The notes beneath the pieces are model-generated. The model was not told the origin of the DNA, did not search any database, and saw only the letters and a list, made by a program, of their open reading frames with translations. Both the position numbers and the translations under genes were made by a program. Below are positions 27,526-37,400 of a stretch of 64,000 bases of DNA, one piece after another (positions within the stretch are counted from its first letter, which is position 1; each line of letters begins with the position of its first letter). The stretch lies in assembly GCF_003259225.1 (NCBI RefSeq), contig NZ_QHJF01000004.1, forward strand, positions 1 through 64,000. Reading direction: 5' to 3'. Origin of the DNA: Marinomonas arctica. GTDB taxonomy: Bacteria > Pseudomonadota > Gammaproteobacteria > Pseudomonadales > Marinomonadaceae.

Positions 27526-29016
27526 TTATTTTTTTAGTATTTTTAATAATTTAGGTGCAAATAACGCCGCTGCTGTTGCGAAAGCTAAGACATAAGTCAT
27601 GGTACCATTCAGCAAGATAGACCAATCACCACCGCTAATAGAAAGAGCTCGGCGTAGATTCTCTTCTAACACTTCTCCTAATACTAAGCCCAAAATAACC
27701 GGTGCGAGAGAGAAGCCTAATTTGCGTAAAATGAAGGCAAAAATACCCAAGACAATCATAAAGAACAGGTCAAACGAATCGCCATGGATAGAATAGATTC
27801 CGACAAAGGTCAGCATCACGATAACGGGTACAAGGTAAGACTGTTTGATGGACAATAGTCGAACAAAGACACCAATCATAGGCAAGTTCAAGACGAGTAA
27901 AGCGATGTTGCCTACGAACATAGAGGCAATTAACCCCCATGCAATATTGGGTTGTTGTTCAAACAATAAAGGCCCCGGTGTGACGTTAAACATGAGTAAC
28001 GCGCCTAGCAGGATAGCCGTTGTACCACTGCCTGGAATACCCAAGGTTAGCATCGGTAACATAGAGCCCGCTGCCGCCGCGTTGTTGGCCGCTTCTGGTG
28101 CAGCAAGGCCTCGAATATCACCTTCCCCAAATTTATCATCATGACCTTCAGCAAAACGTTTTTCTGTACCGTAGGCAACCGCACTGGCAATAGAAGCGCC
28201 AGTTCCCGGTAATACACCAATTAAAAAGCCGGACAGTGTCGAACGTAGTACAACCCATTTTACGGCCATTAAATCGGCAAAACTAACAAAGCTTTTGCCG
28301 ACAGGTGTCAGTTTTAAATCATTACGGGCCCAACTTTCTAGCAGTACCAAAACCTCACTGATAGCAAACATACCGATGACAACAACCAGAAAATCGACAC
28401 CGTCGAATAAGTTTGGAATGTCCATAGTAAAGCGTAAAATGCCCGTACCTGAATCAATGCCAACGGTCGCGAAAAGTAGACCTATGACCACGCCAACGAC
28501 GGTTTTAATAGGGCGTTTGCCTACCATGGTTGCCAAACAAGTGAAGGCAAAAATCATCAGCCAAACGTATTCAGAAGGGCCAAACTGAATGGCTAGTTTG
28601 CTGAGTAATGGTGCAAATATCACCATTAACAGTAAGGCACCGATACTACCAAAGAAAGAGGACACAGCGGATAAAGCTAATGCTCTACCGGCCTCTCCAC
28701 GCTTGGCCATAGGATAGCCATCCAAGGTTGTCATTATGGCGCCAGCATCCCCTGGAACGTTGAGCAAAATACTGGAAATTCGGCCTCCGTATTCTGCGCC
28801 ATAATAAACACCGGCTAGTAAGATCAAAGCGGATTCTGGCGGTAAACCAACGGAATAGGCCAATGGCAACAAAATAGCCACGCCATTGATGGGTCCAATA
28901 CCGGGCAATGAGCCAATTAATGTACCAATAAAACAACCCGCTAAAACCAAGCCTAAGTTAAGGGGCGTAAGAGCGACAGAAAAGCCTATCGATAAATAGT
29001 GTAAAATGTCCATCAT
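27526..29016 (-). CDS. tctA: Tripartite tricarboxylate transporter, large permease TctA
   Basis: TctA is the large membrane subunit of a binding-protein-dependent secondary transporter for citrate-like tricarboxylates. The 496-residue product has many hydrophobic segments. It has the two repeated family signatures, GSLPGIGPINGVAILLPLAY near residue 35-54 and GVLPGTGASIASAVAYG in the middle, and the APEAANNAAAAG motif. It overlaps tctB by 4 bp. A CGGAG ribosome site precedes two adjacent ATG codons, either of which may be used. Confidence 0.92.
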   Translation of the reverse strand: MMDILHYLSIGFSVALTPLNLGLVLAGCFIGTLIGSLPGIGPINGVAILLPLAYSVGLPPESALILLAGVYYGAEYGGRISSILLNVPGDAGAIMTTLDGYPMAKRGEAGRALALSAVSSFFGSIGALLLMVIFAPLLSKLAIQFGPSEYVWLMIFAFTCLATMVGKRPIKTVVGVVIGLLFATVGIDSGTGILRFTMDIPNLFDGVDFLVVVIGMFAISEVLVLLESWARNDLKLTPVGKSFVSFADLMAVKWVVLRSTLSGFLIGVLPGTGASIASAVAYGTEKRFAEGHDDKFGEGDIRGLAAPEAANNAAAAGSMLPMLTLGIPGSGTTAILLGALLMFNVTPGPLLFEQQPNIAWGLIASMFVGNIALLVLNLPMIGVFVRLLSIKQSYLVPVIVMLTFVGIYSIHGDSFDLFFMIVLGIFAFILRKLGFSLAPVILGLVLGEVLEENLRRALSISGGDWSILLNGTMTYVLAFATAAALFAPKLLKILKK

Positions 29017-29453
29017 AAGTCTCCGAGAAGTAAGCCAGTTGGGACATTAAGCTCCATTAAATCGGCCAATAAAAAATAGCTGATTACACTTAGGGCGAGA
29101 GCGTACAAGAAGGCTTTCAGTGGTTTTTCTCCAAATAACCAGCTAAAAATGGCCCCCACGATAGTAGTCGCAATAATGAAGCCTGCTTCTTCAAACAGGG
29201 CGGCATACACCACCATTATCACCAGACCTATGATGATTTTTGTTAGTACTTCCTTGTTGGGATGCCAAGCATTTTTATCAGGTTTGGCTATCAGCCAAAT
29301 ACAGCATGCGGCTAACATAATAGACAAGATAATAGGGAAGGCTTTTGGCCCTAATGGTTCATATTGAAACGGGACATCGAAATGGAAAGCTGTCCAGGCA
29401 ATAAGCCCGGACAGCACCAATAATGCACCCGCAAAAATGCGGTCATATAACAT
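29013..29453 (-). CDS. tctB: Tripartite tricarboxylate transporter, small permease TctB
   Basis: TctB is the small membrane subunit. The 146-residue product has four hydrophobic segments and the weakly conserved features of the family, such as ...PLGPKAFPIILSIMLA (about 33-48) after the first helix. Its place between tctC and tctA, with a 4-bp overlap with tctA, supports the call more strongly than sequence does. Confidence 0.87.
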   Translation of the reverse strand: MLYDRIFAGALLVLSGLIAWTAFHFDVPFQYEPLGPKAFPIILSIMLAACCIWLIAKPDKNAWHPNKEVLTKIIIGLVIMVVYAALFEEAGFIIATTIVGAIFSWLFGEKPLKAFLYALALSVISYFLLADLMELNVPTGLLLGDL

Positions 29454-29485
29454 GTAGTTGCCTCAATTTAAGACGTATCAACTGA

Positions 29486-30463
29486 TTAGTTCGTTAACCC
29501 AGCTTCTTGTGCTAAGCCGCGCATAAAGGCAACACGTTCTTTAATGTAGCCGTCCAGTGCTTCTCCAGACATGTTGAATGGTACTAGGTTTTGATCGACG
29601 ATGACTTTTTCAAAAGCAGGGCTCTTATAGGCTTTTTGGAATTGAGCCGTCCAGTAGTTGTAAGCTTCGTCTGATACTTTAGGTCCTAAATAGTAACCAC
29701 GAAGGATGGTCCATTCGGCGTCATAACCTTGTTCAATTGCCGTTGGGTAATTCGCGAAGTCACCTTTTAAGCGTTCAGGAGACATGATGGCTAGGATTTT
29801 CACCTTGCCAGATTCCACTAAGCCCTTTATTTCACCCACATCCCCTGGATAGACTTTTATGTGGCCACCGAGCAAAGCGGCTGAGGCTTCGCCACCACCT
29901 TCATAGGCGACATAGCGCATTTTTTTCGGATCAACGCCTGTAGACTTCATGAGTATTGCGGCTTTCATCCAGTCTTGACTACCCACGCCACCACCTGCTC
30001 CTAACACAAAGGCACTTGGGTCTTTTTTGATATCGTCAACTAATTCACTAAGCGTGTTCCATGGTGCATCCGCGCGAACCATGATGGCACCATAGTCAAC
30101 GCCAGCTGTACCAACCCAGCGAGCATCATTTTCATCCAAATCTTTGCCGAATTTGCCTTGAGCAAGGTTGAGTAGCGAACCCGAGCTAAAAGCGACTAAT
30201 TTGTTTGGATCATCTGGCGCTGAGGAATTGATGTAATTGTAAGCAACCGCTCCGACGCCACCCGGCATAAAGGTCACGGCCATTGGGATATCAGTGATCC
30301 CTGCATTGGCAAAACCCGTGGACAAAATACGACAAGTTATATCGAAGCCACCACCCGGTTTGGCAGGGGCAATGCAGCTGGGTTTAGATGGTTCAAAGGC
30401 ACTGACATTTAGTGCGGCGGTAAGACCACCAACTAATAACAATGAGGCAATATTGGATTTCAT
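29486..30463 (-). CDS. tctC: Tripartite tricarboxylate transporter, periplasmic binding protein TctC
   Basis: TctC is the periplasmic receptor of the Tct system. From ATG 30463 the product has 325 residues. It has a Sec signal peptide (MKSNIASLLLVGGLTAAL...SA), then PSCIAPAKPGGGFDITCRI, the typical start of the mature domain in this family. Later VAYEGGGEASAALLGGHI marks the ligand loop. A frame open from a TTG at 30478 contains the GGAG ribosome site itself, so I reject it. The gene is divergent from the tctDE sensor genes. Confidence 0.9.
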   Translation of the reverse strand: MKSNIASLLLVGGLTAALNVSAFEPSKPSCIAPAKPGGGFDITCRILSTGFANAGITDIPMAVTFMPGGVGAVAYNYINSSAPDDPNKLVAFSSGSLLNLAQGKFGKDLDENDARWVGTAGVDYGAIMVRADAPWNTLSELVDDIKKDPSAFVLGAGGGVGSQDWMKAAILMKSTGVDPKKMRYVAYEGGGEASAALLGGHIKVYPGDVGEIKGLVESGKVKILAIMSPERLKGDFANYPTAIEQGYDAEWTILRGYYLGPKVSDEAYNYWTAQFQKAYKSPAFEKVIVDQNLVPFNMSGEALDGYIKERVAFMRGLAQEAGLTN

Positions 30464-30503
30464 CTTTTTATTCTCCAAATTTCTTTTTGTTTTATTTTGC
30501 TGT

Positions 30504-30559
30504 ACAAGGTTGCACAGGAGTGGACAAAGTTACTCCTTTAAACTGACACTAACCTGACA
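30504..30559. promoter_or_regulatory. Candidate TctD-binding region between tctC and tctD
   Basis: The 119-bp divergent promoter region holds two kinds of direct repeat. ACAAGGTTGC (30504) and ACAAAGTTAC (30524) start exactly 20 bp apart. CTGACA (30543) and CTGACA (30554) start 11 bp apart, the spacing used by OmpR-type regulators. AGGAGT/ACTCCT at 30516-30537 is an inverted repeat. Binding by TctD is an inference. Confidence 0.4.
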
Positions 30560-30582
30560 AGAAGAAGAGATAGGGTTCCGTC

Positions 30583-31251
30583 ATGCGTATGTTATTGATT
30601 GAAGACAATGAGAGTTTGGCCGACTCGATTCGTGTGTATTTCAGGAATTTAGGTCATCCGATTGATTGGATTGGTTCGGTTGAAAAAGCCGAATCCAGCC
30701 TATCTTTTGCTGATTTTGATATGCTGATTTTAGATATCAACTTGCCAGGAAAGAGTGGTTTTCAGCTATTGCAGAGTTTACGTAATCAAGGCAACCGTAT
30801 CCCTGTTTTGGTATTAACGGCTCGAACCGAAGTCGATGATAGGGTCAGTTCATTAGATTTTGGGGCGGATGATTATCTAGCAAAACCCTTTGATTTTCGT
30901 GAGTTAGCGGCTCGTTGTCGTGCGCTTTATCGTCGTGAGCGTGGTGGTGCGAGCAACGAAATACAGTGTGGTAATTTGGTCTATGACTTGGCTGCGCACT
31001 CTGCCAAAGTGAATGACGTAACCTTAGATTTACGACCAAGAGAATTACAACTGTTGGAACTTTTTCTAAAAAATCTGGATCGGGTGCTGACGAAAGATGA
31101 CATTGCTAATCGGCTTTACAGTTACGATGAGGCTTACACGCCTAATGCTATAGAACAAACTCTAACACGTTTAAGAAAACAGTTGGACGGCTCTACTTTG
31201 ATCATTAAGACCATTCGTGGTTTAGGGTATTTAGCGCATGTCGATGACTGA
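30583..31251 (+). CDS. tctD: OmpR-family response regulator, TctD-like
   Basis: The 222-residue response regulator has a receiver domain (1-118) with the acidic pair Glu7-Asp8, phosphoacceptor Asp51 in LILDINLPG and Lys101 in DDYLAKPFD. A winged helix DNA-binding domain (125-220) follows, ending in LIIKTIRGLGYLAH. Its position divergent from tctCBA and followed by a TctE-like kinase identifies it as TctD, which activates tct genes in response to tricarboxylates in other bacteria. It overlaps the kinase gene by 14 bp. Confidence 0.9.
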   Translation: MRMLLIEDNESLADSIRVYFRNLGHPIDWIGSVEKAESSLSFADFDMLILDINLPGKSGFQLLQSLRNQGNRIPVLVLTARTEVDDRVSSLDFGADDYLAKPFDFRELAARCRALYRRERGGASNEIQCGNLVYDLAAHSAKVNDVTLDLRPRELQLLELFLKNLDRVLTKDDIANRLYSYDEAYTPNAIEQTLTRLRKQLDGSTLIIKTIRGLGYLAHVDD

Positions 31252-32626
31252 AAAAAGCTATTCAATACGAGCTCGGATGTTAGGGCGCTCTGCCATTTTG
31301 CTGTTGTCTATTTTTATCATTTTGAGCCTTGGAGTTTGGCATTATGCGCGTCAGTCAGCCAATTATTCCTATGATAGACTGCTCAATAGTGCCAGCTTGT
31401 CTATCATGGAGGGATTACATGTTTATGGCAAACAAGTGGATCTAGATTTGCCTTATGCCGCGTTTGAAATGATGCAGCTTGCCGATCAAGATAAGGTGTT
31501 TTATCAGGTATTGGGCACTCAAGGCGAGCTGATTACTGGCTATGCTGATATGCCTTTATCTGATGAATTTAACGAAGAATCTCCCATTTTTTTTTACAAT
31601 GCACATTATTTATCTGAAGAGGTTCGTGTGGTTATCCGGCACAAAAGATTGTCTGAACCTGCTGTATCTGGTTGGGTGACCGTGGTATTAGCTCAAACAC
31701 TGAGGGCCCGACATCAAATGATGAGCGATATCCTATATCGTAGTTTTGTCGTACTGTTTGGCATTATGGTTTGCGTGATGATTGTGCTGTGGGTGGCGAT
31801 TAATCGCGCTCTTGAGCCACTCAGCTCTATTTCCAAAAGCCTTGCTTCACACTCACTTTTATCGGCTGAACCCATTAAAGCCACGCCCATTCAAGAAGTC
31901 TCTCCTTTGGTCAGCGCAATTAACGATTACCAAGCACAGCTGTTATCCAACCTAGCTGTGATGAAGCGTTTTATCGCCGATGCCAGCCACCAAATTCGTA
32001 CTGCACAAAGTGCTACGCAAGCTCAATTGGACCTTGCCAGTCAAAGTCAAAACCTTGCGGATTTACCTGAGCATTTAGATAAAATCCGCAAAGAACACGA
32101 GCGTTTGACGCGTTTAACGAACCAACTGCTCACTCATGCTATGGTAGTGCATCGAGGCGATACTGCGGTGACGGAAAAGGTGGACGTTGAGAGCGTTATG
32201 AAACAGCTATTAACGGAGTGTGTACGGGACAATGTTCATCGTTTGATAGAGTTTTCTTATCAATGTGAGCGAAAATTACCCTTGTTGATGGGGGATTCGA
32301 TCAGTCTACGAGAGGCGGTTCGGAATCTCTTAGATAATGCTGTGTCTTATGGCTCTGAGCAAAATCAGATAGAGATCTGTCTGCGAACGGATGCCACTGG
32401 CATCGATATTATGATTGACGATGCTGGCCCTGGTATTCCTATCGAATTGAGAGCAAAGGCGTTGGAGCGTTTTCAGCGCTTGGATAATGGATTAAGTGGT
32501 TCTGGTCTTGGTTTGTCTATTGTTACCAGTGTTGTAGAGGCGCATGGCGGTAATTTTTTCTTAGAAGACAGTCCGTTAGGTGGGCTTCGGGCGCGGCTAC
32601 GCTTGCCCAATGAGGCTGTATCATGA
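31238..32626 (+). CDS. tctE: Sensor histidine kinase, TctE-like
   Basis: The 462-residue kinase has two membrane helices (about 17-36 and 168-188) around a periplasmic 2CSK-like N-terminal domain. A HAMP-like segment, the H-box with His251 (ADASHQIRTAQSAT), the N-box NLLDNAVSYG, and G-boxes DDAGPGIP and GSGLGLSIV follow. The H-box is odd: TctE relatives read HQLRTPL, but here the conserved Pro-Leu is replaced by Ala-Gln. His itself is kept, so activity is still expected. It overlaps both the regulator gene and the binding-protein gene. Confidence 0.88.
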   Translation: MSMTEKSYSIRARMLGRSAILLLSIFIILSLGVWHYARQSANYSYDRLLNSASLSIMEGLHVYGKQVDLDLPYAAFEMMQLADQDKVFYQVLGTQGELITGYADMPLSDEFNEESPIFFYNAHYLSEEVRVVIRHKRLSEPAVSGWVTVVLAQTLRARHQMMSDILYRSFVVLFGIMVCVMIVLWVAINRALEPLSSISKSLASHSLLSAEPIKATPIQEVSPLVSAINDYQAQLLSNLAVMKRFIADASHQIRTAQSATQAQLDLASQSQNLADLPEHLDKIRKEHERLTRLTNQLLTHAMVVHRGDTAVTEKVDVESVMKQLLTECVRDNVHRLIEFSYQCERKLPLLMGDSISLREAVRNLLDNAVSYGSEQNQIEICLRTDATGIDIMIDDAGPGIPIELRAKALERFQRLDNGLSGSGLGLSIVTSVVEAHGGNFFLEDSPLGGLRARLRLPNEAVS

Positions 32627-33678
32627 AGCTATTAAGCATCTTGATTATACTGCTGGCCAGCAAAGCCTTTGCCGAGTCGGCGGCATTGGAAACCGTGTGG
32701 GAAAGCGACAAATTAACTGTATACAGTGCGACAGATTTAAATGCCATTGCTCCTGTTCTGCAGGCTTTTAGAATACAAAATCCTAATATCAAGCTCGAAT
32801 ACCATGAATTTAATACACAAGAGCTTGATCGAGCCATCAGAGCTAAGCCTTTAGCAGATCAACCGGATGTGGTCATTAGCTCCGCTATGGATCTTCAAGT
32901 CCGATTGGTGAATGATGGCTATGCTCAGCCTGTTTTGGGCGAAGCGGTTGAGGCCTTACCTAGTTGGGCCAATTGGCGTAATGAAGTGATTGGCTTTACT
33001 TATGAGCCGATTGTGTTTGTATACAACAAGGAGGCTTTTGAGGAGAAAACCGTTCCACTGACTCATGAGTCATTGGCGAGCGCCATGCGTCTTGAGGATG
33101 ATTTCTTTGCCCATAAAGTAGGTTCTTATGATGCGCGCAGCTCTGGTATTGGTTACTTGGTGGCTACACAGGATGAAGTAACTTCAAGCATTAGCGGGCG
33201 TTTACAAGAAAGTTTAGGTCGGGCTCGTACCAAAGTTTATGGACAGACCTCAGTATTGTTAGATGATATTACTTCTGGGAAGCTGATTTTTGGTTATAAC
33301 TTATTAGGTTCCTATTCATTTGCACGTGAAAAACGAGACAGCCGCATTGGTGTGGTGATTCCACAAGATTATGCCTTAGTGGTAAGCCGTGCGGTGTTTA
33401 TCTCCAAACAAGCCAAGCATGTGTCTAATGCGCAACGCTTTGTAAATTTCTTGATATCCAAAGAAGGGCAGGAAGTGATTGCGAAAAAAAGTGAATTGAT
33501 GGCCTTGACCCCAGATATCGATGCTCTTGTGTCACGGCAAAATTTACAGGATCAGACTATTAACTTTCACCCCATTCCATTAGGGCCTGCTTTAATGGTC
33601 TATCTTGATGATTCGAAACGACGACGCTTTATTAAAGCGTGGGAAAGTGCTTTGTTGTCCATCAAGCCTAACCCATAG
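32623..33678 (+). CDS. Periplasmic solute-binding protein coupled to TctE
   Basis: The 351-residue extracellular binding protein has a Sec signal peptide (MKLLSILIILLASKAFAES) and a family 1-like fold: LTVYSATDLNAIAPVLQAF, then NIKLEYHEFNTQEL and VFVYNKEAF. It overlaps tctE by 4 bp and no transporter genes follow, so it probably works with the kinase as a periplasmic ligand sensor. That is the logic of PgtC with PgtB/PgtA in enteric bacteria. Similarity to iron- or phosphoglycerate-type binding proteins is general; the ligand may be a carboxylate. Confidence 0.75.
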   Translation: MKLLSILIILLASKAFAESAALETVWESDKLTVYSATDLNAIAPVLQAFRIQNPNIKLEYHEFNTQELDRAIRAKPLADQPDVVISSAMDLQVRLVNDGYAQPVLGEAVEALPSWANWRNEVIGFTYEPIVFVYNKEAFEEKTVPLTHESLASAMRLEDDFFAHKVGSYDARSSGIGYLVATQDEVTSSISGRLQESLGRARTKVYGQTSVLLDDITSGKLIFGYNLLGSYSFAREKRDSRIGVVIPQDYALVVSRAVFISKQAKHVSNAQRFVNFLISKEGQEVIAKKSELMALTPDIDALVSRQNLQDQTINFHPIPLGPALMVYLDDSKRRRFIKAWESALLSIKPNP

Positions 33679-33698
33679 AGACAACTTAACGTTGATAA

Positions 33699-33736
33699 AA
33701 AAACAGCCCTTTTTGTTATCAAAAAGGGCTGTTTTT
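33699..33736. terminator. Bidirectional terminator between tctDE operon and put genes
   Basis: A perfect 17-bp stem (33699-33715 with 33720-33736) has a TTAT loop. A-runs and T-runs on the two sides let it end both the + strand tctDE operon and the minus-strand put operon. Confidence 0.9.
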
Positions 33737-33765
33737 ATTAAAGTGTATCTTATTTAGAGCGGTAA

Positions 33766-34449
33766 TTAGTCGTTCATGCTGCCCAATTCAAGCAGTGTTG
33801 CGTTGCCGCCGATGGCGGTGGTGTTGTTAGACACGGTGCGTTCAGTGACAAAACGAAGAATGTAATGCGGTTTGGCGATCACGCTTAGGTGTTGTGTATC
33901 GGTTTCTTCAATCAATTGGCAAATCAAACCACTCTTCGCCGCAAGGCGTTGGCTAAGCTGTTGTGCTTGCGCTGGGTCGCACAGTACAGCAATGCCAGCT
34001 AAGTGGTCTGCTTCGATCAAAGAATCTTGAGCGGATTCGGCAATGTTTTGAATGACGCCTTCGGCTACGAAGGGCGAAATCATGTCCATGATTTCTTGAC
34101 CTGTCGGGCCGACGGTAATCACAGGGTTGCCTGCAATAAGCGCCGCAAACACTTGGCCGACTAAACCGACTCTGGCGTTGTCGCCTTCGATCAAAGACAT
34201 GCAAAGAAACACACCACGGCCTTGGTTGGATAGTTCGTTACGTTCACCTGTCGGACCAGGCATGAGGCGTGTGTCAGCGATGGATTGTTTGGCGTTATCG
34301 ATCTGCCAAGCGGCCATTTTTCTCTGTTCATTGGTAAAAGAATAAAGGGCTTGCTGTAGTTTGTCAGCGCGGCCTTTTACACCAAGCTTGTCCCATGCTT
34401 CGAATATTTTTTGAGCGACCTGAATTTGGATAGGTTGTACGATTGTCAT
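33766..34449 (-). CDS. Stand-alone PutA C-terminal domain (ALDH-superfamily lid)
   Basis: The 227-residue protein matches the C-terminal ALDH-superfamily-like domain found at the end of long PutA enzymes. Both landmark motifs of that domain are present: MPGPTGERN at 63-71 and TAIGGNATLL at 211-220, which in E. coli PutA read LPGPTGERN and TAAAGGNASL. In long PutAs this domain covers the channel that passes P5C/glutamate semialdehyde between the two active sites. Here it is a separate gene 14 bp after putA. It lacks a catalytic cysteine motif of its own and is not a full dehydrogenase. Confidence 0.8.
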   Translation of the reverse strand: MTIVQPIQIQVAQKIFEAWDKLGVKGRADKLQQALYSFTNEQRKMAAWQIDNAKQSIADTRLMPGPTGERNELSNQGRGVFLCMSLIEGDNARVGLVGQVFAALIAGNPVITVGPTGQEIMDMISPFVAEGVIQNIAESAQDSLIEADHLAGIAVLCDPAQAQQLSQRLAAKSGLICQLIEETDTQHLSVIAKPHYILRFVTERTVSNNTTAIGGNATLLELGSMND

Positions 34450-34463
34450 AGTAATGTCTCCCC

Positions 34464-37400
34464 TTAAAGGTCTTGCTCAATAGCGAAGCGTTGAAGGTAA
34501 TGTGGGCCGCCAGCTTTCGGTCCTGTGCCGGATAAACCTTGTCCGCCGAAAGGCTGAACACCCACCACCGCACCGACTTGGTCGCGGTTGATGTACAGGT
34601 TACCCACGCGAGCGCGACTAGCAATGCGTGCGCACGTGGTTTCATTACGGCTGTGAACCCCCATCGTCAAGCCAAAGCCTGAGTTATTGATGGTGTCGAT
34701 GATCTTGTCTAAGTCACGTGCTTTGTAACGAACAACGTGCAGGATAGGGCCAAATTTCTCATCGGTTAGCTGATCAATGCTGTTGATCTCAAACGCAGTT
34801 GGCGCAACGAAAGTGCCTTTTTCTGCAAAATCAGGCAAATCAGTTTGGGCGATCAATTTAGCATTCGCTTTCATGTATTCGATGTGATCAAGCAGCATTT
34901 TTTGTGCTTTTTTATCGATAACCGGACCCACATCTGTGCTATGTAGGTAAGGTAAGCCAACGCTTTGCTCTGCCATGGCGCCTTTGATCATCGGAATAAC
35001 GCGATCTGCGATGTCTGCTTGTACAAACAAGACGCGCAATGCAGAACAACGCTGACCCGCGGAGGCAAAGGCTGAACGGACGGCGTCACGAACCACTTGT
35101 TCAGGCAATGATGTTGAATCCACCAACATGGCGTTTTGACCGCCCGTTTCCGCAATAATAGGTACAGGTGCCACGCCACGCGCCGCTAGGGTACGGTTGA
35201 TTAATTGTGCTGTGCCGGTGGAACCGGTGAAAGCAAGGCCAGCAATGCGCTTGTCGCTCGTTAGTGGAGCGCCAACGGTGGCACCGTCACCCGGTAACAA
35301 GTGAAGTACGTCAGTCGGAACACCTGCTTGATGCAGCATTTCTACCGCACGAGAAGCAATCAAGCTGGTTTGTTCTGCAGGTTTTGCCACTACTGTGTTA
35401 CCCACGACAAGCGCCGCAACCACTTGACCGGTAAAGATGGCCAATGGGAAGTTCCATGGGCTGATACAAGTAAACACGCCGCGGCCGTTTAGCTTGGCTT
35501 GTTTTTCTTGGCCTAAGAAATCTGTGTAGCGAGTTGGATTGGCGAAGTGGCTACGGGCTTGTTGAGCATAATAGCGACAGAAATCCACCGCTTCACGTAC
35601 TTCGTCGATGCTGTCTTGGATGGTTTTACCCGCTTCACGGTGGCAAAGCGCCATCAATTCGGCGTAGTTCTCTTCCATCAAGTCGGCCATTTTATCTAGG
35701 CAATCTGCTCGTTCTGTCGCTGGACGCGCAGACCACGCAGGGAAAGCGGCTTCAGCCAGGTCAATGGCCTTGGTAACAGTCGCTGCGTCTGCCCAGTCAA
35801 TTTGCCCTGCGGTTTGGCTGTGGTCGTAAGGGCTTGCAATAGAATGCGTTTGACCTGTGGCTACTTTCTCGCCACCCACGATAGGGAAGGCACGCCATTG
35901 AGTGTCTTGTCCCATAAATGGGGCAATTTTTGCCTTGAAAGGCGTCCATTCTGATTCGATTTCAATGTTTGGACCAAAGGAGTTTTTACGGTCGTTAAAC
36001 AAGGCGGATGGCAGCGCAATGTGCGAGTTCGCTAGAGATTTACGACTTTCTAGCGTAGTGACTGGGTGGTTGATTAGCTCAGCAATGGGGTAACTAGCAT
36101 CGATCAAACGGTGAACGAATGAGCTGTTGGCGCCGTTTTCGAGCAGACGACGAACCAAGTAGGGAAGCAAATCTTTATGGCTACCAACGGGTGCGTAGAT
36201 GCGTACACAAATGTCGCTGTCTTTGATTAAGCGGTTATAAAGCGCATCGCCCATACCATGTAAACGTTGGAATTCGAATTCTTCTGTCGTCGCACCTAAC
36301 TGTTTGGCTAGGCAGCTAATCGTCGCGATAGTGTGCGCATTATGGCTGGCAAACTGTGGGAAGATATTGGCACGAGTGTGTTCGCTCAATAAGAAGTGCG
36401 CACACGCTAAGTAAGAAACGTCGGTGGATTCTTTGCGAGTGTAAACGGGGTAACCATTGATGCCGCGTTGTTGGCACATCTTGATTTCAGAATCCCAGTA
36501 AGCGCCTTTTACAAGACGCACAGGAATACGATCACCTTGCTCTTTAGATAACGCCGCCAACCACACTAAGACCGGTAGCGCGCGTTTAGAGTAGGCCTGA
36601 ACCACAAGACCGAACAAGCCCCATCCTTTGGTGCATTCGTCACGGAAAAGCTTCTCAAACAAATGCAACGATAGCTCAAGACGATCGGCTTCTTCAGCAT
36701 CGATTGTGATGCCAACGTTGAGCGCACGGGCCTTGGTGATTAAACCTTTTACACTGGCAAAAAGTTCGGTCATAACACGTTCTTCACAACCGACTTGATA
36801 ACGTGGGTGCAGAGCGGAAAGCTTAATAGAAATCGTTGGGCGGTACTTTTGGCTATAAGTGTCTTTACCGACAGATTCAACCGCTTGCTCATAAGAGCGT
36901 AAGTATTTGTCGGCATCTTCCGCGGTTAATGCGGCTTCACCCAGCATGTCGAAAGAATAAGTGTAACCCTTGTCGCGGTAGCTTTTACCACGGGATAAGG
37001 CTTCAGTGATGCTGCGGCCTAGAACGAATTGATGCCCCATGATTTTCATCGCTTGGTTCATCGCTTTACGAATCACTGGCTCAGAAACACGATTTACCAT
37101 GCGGTTAACCAAATTGGCTGGTGTGCCGTCTTTTTTCTCGCTCATGGTGACGATTTTACCCGTCAATAATAAGCCCCAAGTCGATGCGTTCACGAAAAAA
37201 GAGTCGGAATTTTTTGCGTGAGATGCCCAGTCAGCGACGCTCAAACGGTCTTTAATAAAAGCGTCTGCGGTTTCTTTATCTGGTACGCGCATCAAGGCTT
37301 CTGCCAAACACATCAGCAAAATGCCTTCTTTGGTGTCGAGACTGTATTCCAGTAGCAAGGCGTCAATCATCGACATGCTGTCGTCGTCTTTGCGGACTTC

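Noticed and set aside
27845-28588. Open + strand frames opposite tctA
   Set aside because: They are Ser/Pro/Thr-rich complements of a membrane gene, typical of antisense artefacts.
34464-34480. Frameshift or read-through joining putA and the downstream gene
   Set aside because: putA ends in a normal stop and the next gene has its own start and extra N-terminal residues with no slippery sequence seen, so I treat them as two real genes.
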